From Streptomyces sp. XD-27 (GTDB lineage Bacteria > Actinomycetota > Actinomycetes > Streptomycetales > Streptomycetaceae): a stretch of 64,000 nt of DNA. The notes beneath the pieces were generated by a model. It worked only from the letters and a program-made list of their open reading frames with translations. It was not told where the DNA came from and ran no database searches. The DNA lies in assembly GCF_030553055.1 (NCBI RefSeq), contig NZ_CP130713.1, positions 2,728,001 to 2,792,000 on the forward strand. The letters are read 5' to 3'. Shown one piece after another: positions 33,401 to 45,400 of this stretch (position 1 is its first letter; each line of letters begins with the position of its first letter). The translations under genes and the position numbers were made by a program.

Positions 33401-36400
33401 CTCGCGCCCCATCCCCAGGCGCTGGCTCCCCTGCCCCGTGAACAGGAACGCCACCTTGCCCTCGGCGGTCGCGCCCTCGATCAGACCGGGGGCGGACTCT
33501 CCCCGTACCAGGGCGTCCAGGCCGCGCAGCAGTCCGTCACGGTCGTCGGCGACCACCACGGCGCGGCGCTCCAGCGCCGCCCTGCCGGTCGCCAGCGAGT
33601 ACGCCACGTCCGTGGCGTCCAGGTCGGTGCCGGTCCCGGTGCCGGTCCCGGTCCCGGTGCCAGTGCCGGTGCCGAGGTGGGCTCGGAGCCGCTCGGCCTG
33701 GCCGCGCAGTGCGGCCTCGGTCTTGCCCGACAGCATCCACGGCAGCAGGGGCGGCCGGGGCGACGTACGGGCGTCCGAGTCACGCTCACGCTCCTCCACG
33801 GCCGGGGGCTGCTCGATGATGGTGTGCGCGTTGGTGCCGCTCACACCGAACGACGAGACGGCGGCCCGGCGCGGGCGGCCGCCGGTCTCCGGCCACTCCC
33901 GCGCCTCCGTCAGCAGCGCGATCTCGCCCGCCGACCAGTCCACGTGCGGCGTCGGCTCGTCCACGTGCAGCGTCTGCGGCAGCACGCCGTGCCGCATGGC
34001 CATCACCATCTTGATGATGCCCGCGACGCCGGCGGCGGCCTGCGTGTGGCCGATGTTGGACTTCAGCGAGCCGAGCCACAGCGGCTGCCCCGCCGGGCGG
34101 TCCTGACCGTAGGTGGCGAGCAGCGCCTGCGCCTCGATCGGGTCACCCAGCGTCGTACCCGTACCGTGCGCCTCCACCACGTCCACGTCGCCCGCCGACA
34201 ATCCGCCACTGGCCAGCGCCTGCCGGATGACGCGCTGCTGGGCCGGGCCGTTGGGCGCGGTCAGCCCATTACTGGCCCCGTCCTGGTTGACCGCCGAGCC
34301 CCGCACGACCGCCAGCACCGGATGCCCGTTCCTGCGCGCGTCCGACAGTCGCTCCACCAGCAGCATGCCCGTACCCTCGGACCACCCCGTACCGTCGGCG
34401 GCGGCCGCGAACGACTTGCAGCGGCCATCGCCGGACAGGCCGCCCTGGCGGCTGAAGTCCACGAAGGTGTCCGGGGTGGCCATCACCGTCACACCGCCGG
34501 CGAGCGCCAGCGAGCACTCGCCATTCCGCAGCGCCTGCGCCGCCAGATGCAGCGCGACCAGCGACGACGAACACGCCGTGTCGATCGTGACCGCCGGACC
34601 TTCCAACCCGAAGGTGTACGCGATCCGGCCGGAGGCCACACTGCCCGCCGTGCCCGTGCCCAGATAGCCCTCCAGGCCCTCGGGGACGGCCGGCAGCCGG
34701 GAGATGTAGTCGTGGTACATGACGCCCGCGAAGACGCCGGTCTTGCTGCCGCGTACGGTCGCCGGGTCGATACCCGCCCGCTCGAACGCCTCCCACGACG
34801 TCTCCAGCAGCAACCGCTGCTGCGGGTCCATCGCCATGGCCTCGCGCGGGTTGATGCCGAAGAAGTCCGGGTCGAAGTCGGCGGCGTCGTAGAGGAAGCC
34901 GCCCTCGATGGTCGTGCTGGTGCCCGCCTGGGCGGGATCGTCGCCGTGCAGCGCGTCCAGGTCCCAGCCGCGGTCGGTCGGGAAACCGGAGACGGCGTCC
35001 ACCGCACCCGTCACGAGCTGCCACAGCTCCTCGGGGCTGGTGACGCCGCCCGGGTAGCGGCAGCTCATGCCGACAATGGCGATCGGATCATCGTCAGCCA
35101 CAGCGACCGTGGCCACGGAGGCGAGGTCCGCGGAACGATCCCCCACCAGCTCGGTGCGCAGGTGGCGGGCGAGGACGATCGGGTCCGGGTAGTCGAAGAC
35201 GAGCGTGGCAGGCAGCCGCAGCCCGGTCACCGCGTTGAGGTGGTTACGGAGTTCGACAGCGGTGAGGGAGTCGAAGCCCAGCTCCTTGAACGCCCGCCCG
35301 GAACCGATGGTCTCCGGACCCGCGTAACCGAGCACCGTCGCCACCTGCGTACGGACCAACTCCAACAGCGTCCGCTCCTGCTCGGCCACCGACAGCCCCT
35401 GGAGCCGCTGCACCAGACCGGACTCACCAGTCACCGCCGCCTCGACGGCGCGCCGCACCGGGACCCGCACCAGACCCCGCAGCAACGGCGAGACCGCACC
35501 GGTCGACGCCTGCGTACGCAGCACGCCGAGGTCCAGGCGCATCGGCACCAGCGACGCGGCTCCCATCGGGAGCGCGGTGTCGAAGAGCCGCAGTCCTTCC
35601 GCCACGGGCAGCGGGGGCACACCGGCCCGCCGCATACGGGCGATGTCGGCCTCGTCGAGGCTGTCGCCCATACCGCCACCGGCCCACAGCCCCCACGCCA
35701 GCGCGGTCGCGGGCAGGCCACGGGCCGCGCGGTGGGCGGCCAGCGCGTCCAGGAAGACGTTGGCAGCGGCGTAGTTGCCCTGACCAGGCCCACCGAAGAC
35801 ACCGGCGGCCGAAGAGAACAGCACGAAGGCCGACAGGTCCAGCTCCTGCGTCAGCTCGTGCAGGTTCCACGCCGCGTCCACCTTCGGACGCATCACATGC
35901 GCGAGGCGCTCGGGCGTCAGCGAGCCGATGACGCCGTCGTCCAACACACCGGCGGTGTGGACGACGCCGGTCAGCGGGTGGTCGGCCGGGATCGCCGCCA
36001 GCACGGCGGCCAGTGCCTCCCGGTCCGCCACGTCGCAGGCGGCCCAGCGCACTTCGGCGCCGGACTCGGCCAGTTCGGCGGCCAGTTCGGCCGCGCCCGG
36101 TGCCTGCTCGCCGCGTCGGCTGACCAGCAGCAGACGCCGTACGCCGTGCTCGGCCACCAGGTGGCGGGCGAACAGACCGCCCAGCGAGCCGCTGGCGCCC
36201 GTGACCAGCACCGTGCCCTCGGGGTGCCAGACCGGGGCGGCAGCATCCGCGTCGCCGGTGTCGGCCGCGGACTGGGCGCGGACGAGGCGCGGCGTCCTGA
36301 GGGCGCCCTCCCGTACCGCGATCTCCTGCTCTCCCGAGGCCAGAGCCGCAGGCAGCGCGCGCAGCGGTTCCTCATGGTCGTCGACGTCGACGAGGACGAA

Positions 36401-39400
36401 CCGGCCGGGGTTCTCCGACTGCGCCGAGCGCAGCAGACCCCACACGGCCGCGGCCGCCGGATCGGCCACCGGCTCGCCCGCCCCGGTGGCCACAGCCCCC
36501 GAGGTCAGCACGGCCAGCGTCACGTCCGCGAAGCGCTCATCGGACAGCCAGTCCTGCACCAGCGCGAGCGCGTCGGCGGTGAGACGGTGCGCGGCGGCGG
36601 CCACACCCTCGTTGCCGCCACCACGCCCCGACAGCGATACGAAGACGACCTCCGGCACCGGGGCACCCGACGCGACCGACTCCGCCAGCGCCGCGAGGTC
36701 CGCGTACACCGCCGCCTCGGCACCGGCGGCAGCCGTCAGTCCAAGCTGATCGGCGCCCAGAACGGCCCAACGGCCGCCCCCGCTCCCCCGCTCGACCGCG
36801 CCCGCCAACTCGGTCCACTCCACCTGGAACAGCGACTCGTGGTGCGTCGTACGGGCGGTCCGCAGCTGCTCGGCCGAGACCGGGCGCAGGACCAGCGACT
36901 CCACAGCCGCGACCGGCGCGCCCGTGCCGTCCGCGATCTCCAGCCGCACTCCGTCGGTTCCCACGGGTGCCAGACGGACGCGCAGGGCGGCGGCGCCGCT
37001 CGCGTGCAGCGACACCCCTGTCCAGGCGAACGGCAGCCGTCCCTGGTCCTCCGTACCGCCGAGTCCCCCGAGTCCGAGCGCGTGCAGCGCGGCGTCCAGC
37101 AGCGCGGGGTGCAGCCCGAACCGGCCCGCCTCCTCCGACGCGGTCTCCGGCAGCACTACTTCGGCGAACACCTCGCCATCGCGCTGCCATGCCTTGCGCA
37201 GGCCCTGGAACACGGGCCCGTACGCGAAGCCGATGTCCAGCAGGTGGTCGTACCGCTCGTGGACCTCCACCTCCGTCGCACCGGCGGGAGGCCACGCGCT
37301 GAGGTCGAACGACGCCCGCGGTCGCGCGTCAGCGACCAGGGCACCGCTGGCGTGGCGCGTCCACGGCTCCTCGGCGGGCAGGTCCTCCAGCCGGGAGTGG
37401 AGCGTGAGCGGCCTACGCCCGGACTCGTCAGCCGCACCGACCGCCAACCGCAACTGGACACCGCCCCGCTCCGGCAGCACCAGCGGAGCCTCCAGCGTCA
37501 ACTCCTCCAGCAGATCACAACCAACCTGGTCCCCCGCCCGGACCGCCAACTCCACGAACGCCGTCCCCGGCAACAGGACACTGCCCAAGATGGTGTGATC
37601 GGCGAGCCACGGGTGCGTCGAGAGCGCCAGACGGCCGGTGAACAGCAGACCGTCCGCGTCGGGCAGTTCGGCACTGGCTCCCAGCAGCGGGTGCGCGGCC
37701 TCGCCCAGACCCATGGCGGTGACGTCACCGAGCGACAGCCACGACACGTTCGGCCAGTAACGCTGCCGCTGGAAGGCGTACGTCGGCAGCTCGACCCGCC
37801 GGGCGCCCATCCCCGCGAAGTACGCGTCCCAGTCCACCGCCACACCGCGCACATGCGCACGGGCGACGGCGGTATTCAGCGCCTCGGCCTCCGGCCTGCC
37901 CTTCCGAAGGACAGGTACGAAGACAGCGGAATCGCCGGACACGCACTCCTGCCCCATCGCGGACAGGACCCCATCCGGGCCGAGTTCGACGTACGTCGTG
38001 ACACCCTGCGCTTCGAGCGTGAGGATGCCGTCGAGGAAGCGGACCGCCTCCCGGACGTGCCGGACCCAGAAGTCGGCGGAGGTGATCTCCTCGGTGGAGA
38101 CCACGCCACCGGTCAGATTCGACACGATCGGAATGCGCGGAGCCGCGTACGACAGCCCCTCCGCGACCGTACGGAACGCCTCCACCATCCCGTCCATGCA
38201 TGGGGAATGGAACGCGTGACTGACCGTGAGCCGCTTGGTCTTCCGGCCCTGTGCCTCAAAGCGCGCCGCGATCTCCAGCGCCACGTCCTCGTCACCGGCG
38301 ATGACGACCGAGGTGGGCCCATTGACGGCGGCGATGCTCACCCGCTCGGTCAGCAGCGGCACTACCTCGTCCTCGGACGCCTGCACCGCGATCATCACGC
38401 CACCGACGGGCAGTTCCTGCATCAGACGCCCACGAGCCGCTACCAACGTGCACGCGTCTTCCAACGACAGCACACCCGCCACATGCGCAGCCGCCAGCTC
38501 ACCGATCGAGTGCCCGGACAGGAAGTCCGCCCTCAGCCCCCACGCCTCCACCAGACGGAACAGCGCCACCTCGACCGCGAACAGCGCAGGCTGCGTGTAC
38601 CCCGTCTGATCCAACAACCCCGCGTCGTCCCCGAACAGCACGTCCCGCAGCGGCCGTTCCAGGTGCCCGTCCAGATGCGCGCACACCGCGTCCAGCGCCT
38701 CAACGAACACCGGATACGTCTCGTACAGCTCACGGCCCATGCCGAGCCGCTGACTGCCCTGCCCCGTGAACAGGAACGCCACCTTGCCCGCCACGACCGT
38801 GTCCGTGACGACACCAGCCGCACCACGGCCCTCCGCCAACGCAGCCAATCCCGCCAGCAGACCGTCCCGGTCACCGCCCACCACCGCCGCGCGCTCCTCG
38901 AAGGACGCGCGGCCGACGGCCAGCGAGTACCCGACGTCGGTCAGGGCGGCGTCCGGCGCGGTGGCCAGGTGGGTGCGGAGCCGGTCGGCCTGTGCGCGCA
39001 GCCCGTCCGGACTCTTGGCCGACAGGATCACCGGCAGGGCCGCCGGCGGCATCGAGCCGGTGTCCGTGTCCGCCGCCGCGTCCTCCTGCCCGACAGCCGG
39101 TGCCTGCTCGATGATGGCGTGGGCGTTGGTGCCGCTGAAGCCGAACGAGGAGATGCCCGCGCGGCGCGGCCGCCCGGTCTCCGGCCACGCCACCGGTTCG
39201 GTGAGCAGGGCGACCTGGCCCGCCGACCAGTCCACATGCGGCGTCGGCTCGTCGACGTGCAGCGTCCGCGGCAGCAGCCCGTGCTGGATCGCCAGCACCA
39301 TCTTCATCACACCCGCGACACCCGCCGCGGCCTGCGTATGCCCGATGTTGGTCTTGATGGAGCCCAGCCACAACGGCCGGTCGCCGTCCCGCTCCTGGCC

Positions 39401-42400
39401 GTACGTGGCCAGCAGCGCCTGCGCCTCGATCGGGTCACCCAGCTTCGTACCCGTACCGTGCGCCTCCACCACGTCCACATCGCCCGCCGACAACCCAGCA
39501 CTCGCCAGCGCCTGCCGAATCACCCGCTGCTGCGACGGACCATTCGGCGCCGTCAACCCATTACTGGCCCCGTCCTGGTTGACGGCGCTACCGCGCACGA
39601 CCGCCAGCACCGGATGCCCGTTCCTGCGCGCGTCCGACAGCCGCTCCACCAGCAGCATGCCCACGCCCTCACCCCAGCCCGTACCATCCGCACCCGCCGC
39701 GAACGCCTTGACCCGACCATCGGCCGCCAACCCGCGCTGACGGCTGAAGTCGACGAAGATGCCTGGGGTGGACATCACGGTCACACCGCCGGCCAGCGCC
39801 AGCGAGCACTCGCCGTTGCGCAGCGCCTGGATGGCCCAGTGCAGGGCGACCAGCGACGACGAGCACGCCGTGTCCACCGTCACCGCCGGGCCCTCCAGGC
39901 CGAAGGTGTACGCCAGGCGGCCGGAGACCACGCTGGCCGCGTTGCCCGTGCCCATGTGGCCCTCAAGTCCCTCGGGTGCGTTCAGCAGCAGGGAGAGGTA
40001 GTCCTGGCCGTTGGTGCCGACGAACACGCCGGCCTGGCTGCCGCGCAGGGTGGCGGGGTCGATGCCCGCCCGTTCGAACGCCTCCCACGACGTCTCCAGC
40101 AGCAGCCGCTGCTGCGGATCCATCGCGAGGGCCTCGCGCGGCGAGATGCCGAAGAACGCCGGGTCGAAGTCGGCCGCGGCGTCCAGGAAGCCGCCCTCGC
40201 GGGCGTACGAGGTGCCCTCGACGTCCGGGTCCGGGTGGTACAGCCGCTCCACATCCCAGCCGCGGTCCGCGGGCATGCCCGCGATCGTGTCCTCTCCGGA
40301 CACGAGCAGCCGCCACAGTTCCTCGGGCGTCTGCACCCCGCCGGGGAAGCGACAGCTCATCGCCACGATCGCGATGGGGTCCTCGGCCACCACCGCCGTG
40401 ACGGCGGGACCGGTGACGGCGGCCTGCTCGCCGAGCAGTTCGGTGAAGAGGTGGCCTGCGAGGGCGACCGGGTTCGGGTAGTCATAGATGAGCGTGGTCG
40501 GGAGCCGCAGCTCGGTCGCGGCGTTGAGGCCGTTGCGCAGTTCGACGGCGGTCAGCGAGTCGAAGCCGATCTCCCTGAACGCCCGGTCCTCCGCGACGTC
40601 CGCCACGTCCACGTGGCCGAGGACGTCCGCGACGTGCGTGCGGACGAGGTCGAGCAGCGCGGTCCTGCGCTCCGCCTCGGAGGGCAGGGAGATGAGACGC
40701 CGGGTCAGTGCGGAGGCCGTCTCGGCGGCCCCGGCGTCAGGTCCGTGGCCGTGCCCGGCCGCGTCCCGCGCGGCGTCCGCGCGACGCGTCGCGGCGCGCC
40801 GTACCTCGGCCAGGTCCGCCAGCAGGGGACTCGGCCGTACGGCGGTGAAGCCGGGGGCGAACCGCGCCCAGTCGACGTCCGCGACCGTGACGGTCGTCTC
40901 GTCCAGGTCCAGCGCCCGCTGGAGCGCGCCCAACGCGAGCCCGGCGTCCATGGGCGGCAACCCGGCACGCCGCATCCGCTGCTCAAGCACCTCGTCGGCG
41001 GCCATGCCACCCTCGGCCCACGGCCCCCAGGCGACCGACGTCGCCGGAAGCCCATCCGCCCGGCGCCGCTCGGCGAGCGCGTCCAGGAACGCGTTCGCCG
41101 CCGCGTAGTTGGCCTGCCCGGCCGCGCCGACCGTGCCGCTGATCGAGGAGAAGAGCACGAACGCGGACAGGTCGCAGCCCAGCTCACGCGTCAGCGCGTC
41201 CAGGTTGGCCGCGGCCCCGGCCTTCGCCCGCAAGACGGTGTCGAACCGCTCAGGCGTGAGCCCGTCCAACACACCGTCGTCCAGCACACCCGCCGCGTGG
41301 AAGACCGCCGTCAACGGGAACTCCGCCGGAAGCCCGGACAACAACCCCGCCAGCGCCTCCCGGTCGGCCGCGTCACACGCCGCCACCGTCACCCGCGCAC
41401 CCGACGCAGCCAACTCCTCACACAACTCCGCCGCACCCGGCGCCTCAAGACCACGGCGACTGGCCAGCACCACATGCTCGGCGCCGTTGTCGACCAGCCA
41501 GCGGGCCACCTGCGCGCCCAGCGCGCCCGTGCCTCCGGTCACCAGGACCGAGCCACGCGGCCGCCACGCCTCGGACTCCGCCACGGCTCCCGCGGCGGCG
41601 CGGGCCAGCCGGCGGCCGAGGACACCAGCGGGGCGGACCGCTATCTGGTCCTCGTCCCCCGCTCCGGCCAGTACCGTCGCCAGCCGCGCCAGGGTCCGGT
41701 CGTCCACCGTCCCGGGGAGGTCGACCAGACCGCCCCAGCGCTCGGGGAGTTCGAGGGCCGCGACCCGGCCCAGACCCCACACCCGCGCCCGCACCGGATC
41801 CGCAGCCGCGTCCGAGCGGCCCACGGACACCGCGCCCCGCGTGGCCACCCACAACGGCGCGTCCACTCCGGCATCACCCAGCGCCTGCACCAAGACGGCC
41901 GTGCGCGACAGCCCGGCGGCGCCGACCGCGTCGTCCGAGTCGTCTGCGCCATTCGAGTCATACGCGCCGTCCGCGTCGTCGACGGCGAGCAGCGAGAACA
42001 CGCCCGCCACCGCCCCATCGGCGATCGCGGTACGCAGCAGCTCGGCCACAGCCGCCCGGTCCTCGGCGCCGATCTCGACCCGCCGGACCTCGGCACCGCG
42101 CGCGGACAGCGTCCGTACGGCCCCGGCCGCCCACTCCTCGACCGCACCGCCCTCGGGGACGGCCACCAGCCAGACCCCGGAGAGCCGCGCCGTGCCGCGC
42201 AGGGCCAGCGGCTTCCACGTCACGCGGTAGCGCCAGCCGTCGACCCCGTCGGCCACGAGGTCCCGTACCGGCTCCTCCGGCCAGTAGCGGCGGCGCTGGA
42301 AGGCGTACGTGGGCAGCTCGACGCGCTGGGCGCCGGTCCCGGCGAAGTACGCCGCCCAGTCCACACCGGCGCCCCGGACGTGGGCCTGCGCGAGGGCGGC

Positions 42401-45400
42401 GGTGAGGGTCTCGGCCTCGGCGCGTCCCTTGCGCAGGACGGGGGCGAAGGCCGCGCCGTCGCCGGTCACGCACTCCTGCGCCATCGCGGACAGCACGCCG
42501 TCCGGGCCGAGTTCGACGAAGGTCGTCACACCCTGGGCTTCGAGCGTACGGACGCCGTCGAGGAAACGCACGGCCTCGCGGACGTGCCGGACCCAGAAGT
42601 CGGCGGTGGTGATCTCCTCGGCGGACACCACGGCGCCGGTGAGGTTGGAGACGATGGGGATACGAGGAGCCTCGTACGACAGCCCTTCCGCGACCTCCCG
42701 GAACGCCTCCACCATCCCGTCCATACGGGGCGAGTGGAACGCGTGGCTGACGGCCAGCCGCTTGGTCTTCCGGCCGTCAGCCTCGAACCGCGCCGCGATC
42801 TCCAGCGCCGCATCCTCGTCACCCGCGATGACGACCGACGTCGGGCCGTTGAGCGCGGCGATGCTCACCCGATCGGAGAGCAGAGGCAGTACCTCGTCCT
42901 CCGACGCCTGGAGCGCGATCATCGCGCCACCGACGGGCAGCTCCTGCATCAGACGGCCACGCGCCGCCACCAGCGCGCACGCGTCCGACAGCGACAGCAC
43001 ACCCGCCACATGCGCGGCCACCAGCTCGCCGATCGAGTGCCCGGACAGGAAGTCCGCCCGCAGCCCCCACGCCTCGACCAGCCGGAACAGCGCCACCTCA
43101 ACCGCGAACAACGCGGGCTGCGTGTACCCCGTCTGATCCAGCAGCCCGGCATCCTCCCCGAACAGGACGTCCTTCAACGGACGTTCGAGATGCCCGTCCA
43201 GCTCCGCACACACCGCGTCCAGCGCCTCCGCGAACACCGGATACGCCTCGTACAGCTCACGGCCCATACCGAGCCGCTGGCTGCCCTGCCCCGTGAACAG
43301 GAACGCCGTCTCGCCGCCGGTCACCGAGCCCCGCACGAGGCCCTGTGCCGTCGCCTCTCCCGCCGCCAGGGCAGCCAGGCCCCGGAGCAGGTCTTCCCGG
43401 TCGCCTGCGGCCAGCACGGCGCGCTGGTCGAGAGCGGCGCGGCCCGTGGCCAATGTGTAGGCGACGTCGGTGAGTTCGACTACGGGTTCTGCCGCCACCC
43501 GCGCGTGCAGCCGTTCCGCCTGCGCCCGGAGCGCGTCCGCGCCCTTCGCCGACAGCACGTACGGCAGCACCGGCGGCAGTGGGGAGGATGCCTTGGCGGG
43601 CGGCTGCCGCAGCTCCTCCGTCGCCTCGGCAGCGGGCGCCTGCTCGATGATGGTGTGCGCGTTCGTGCCGCTGATGCCGAACGAGGACACACCGGCCCGG
43701 CGCGGACGACCGCCGGTCTCCGGCCACTCCCGCGCCTCCGTCAGCAGCGCGATCTCCCCCGCCGACCAGTCCACGTGCGGCGTCGGCTCGTCCACGTGCA
43801 GCGTCCGCGGCAGCACGCCGTGGCGGATCGCCATGACCATCTTGATGATGCCCGCGACACCGGCCGCGGCCTGGGAGTGGCCGATGTTGGACTTCACCGA
43901 ACCCAGCCACAGCGGCTGGTCCTCGGGCCGGTTCTGGCCATACGTGGCCAGGAGCGCCTGCGCCTCGATCGGGTCGCCGAGCGTCGTGCCCGTGCCGTGC
44001 GCCTCCACCACGTCCACGTCGCCCGCCGACAGCCCGCCACTGGCCAGCGCCTGCCGGATGACGCGCTGCTGGGCCGGGCCGTTGGGCGCGGTCAGACCGT
44101 TGCTCGCACCGTCCTGGTTGACGGCGGAGCCGCGTACGACGGCCAGCACCGGGTGGCCGTTGCGGCGGGCGTCCGACAGCCGCTCCACCAGCAGCATGCC
44201 GACGCCCTCACCCCAGCCGGTGCCGTCCGCCGCCGCCGCGAACGGCTTGCAGCGGCCGTCGGCGGCGAGCCCGCGCTGGCGGCTGAACTCGGTGAAGGTG
44301 CCGGGTGTCGACATGACGGTGACACCACCCGCCAGCGCCATCGAGCACTCGCCGTTCCGCAGCGCCTGGATGGCCCAGTGCAGCGCCACGAGCGAGGACG
44401 AGCACGCGGTGTCCACCGTCACCGCCGGGCCTTCGAGGCCGAAGGCGTAGGCGATCCGCCCGGACATGACGCTGCCCGCGTTGCCGGTCATGACGTGCCC
44501 GGCGACCTCGGCCCCGGCCTCTTCGAGGCCCGCGTCGTAGCCGCTGTGGGCGGCGCCCACGAACACCCCGGCGCGGCTGCCGCGCAGCGTGTCCGCGTCG
44601 ATGCCCGCGCGCTCGAACAGCTCCCAGGAGGTCTCCAGCAGCAGGCGCTGCTGCGGGTCCATGGCGAGGGCCTCGCGCGGCGAGATGCCGAAGAACGCCG
44701 CGTCGAAGCGGTCCGCGTCGTGCAGGAAGCCGCCGGTGCGGGCGTAGTCGGCGTCGGCCGGATCCGTGGCCGCGCCGTCACCGGCGGCCTGGCTCTCCCG
44801 GCGCTCCCGGCTCTCCCGGCTCTCGCGACTCTCTCGGCCCTCCCGACTCTCTCGGCCCTCCCGACTCTCTCGGTTCTCCCAGCTCTCCCAGCCGCGGTTC
44901 ACCGGGAAGCCGGAGACCGCGTCCGTGCCGGTGGCGACGAGCTGCCACAGGTCCTCGGGCGTGTGCACGTCGCCGGGGTAGCGGCAGCTCATCGCGACGA
45001 TCGCGATGGGGTCCGCGGCGTCGACGACCACGCTGCCCGCGGCCGCGGCGTCCTGCTCGGCGTCCCGGTCGGCCTCCTCGCCGAGGAGCGCGGCGCGCAG
45101 GTGGTCCGCGAGGGCGGCGGGGTTCGGGTGGTCGTAGACGATCGTCGTGGGCAGGCGCAGCCCGGTGGCGGTGGCCAGCCGGTTGCGGAACTCGACGGCG
45201 GTCAGCGAGTCGAAGCCCAGCTCCTTGAAGGCCCGGCCCGGCTCGACGGTGTCCCGGGAGGCGTGTCCCAGCGCCGCCGCGACCTGGGTGCGGACCAGGT
45301 CGAGCAGCGCGCGCCGGCGCTCCGGCGCGGAGAGTCCGAGCAGCCGCTGGGCCAGGGACGAGCCCGCCGCGGCCCGGTCGTCGGCGGTGGCGCGCCGCCG

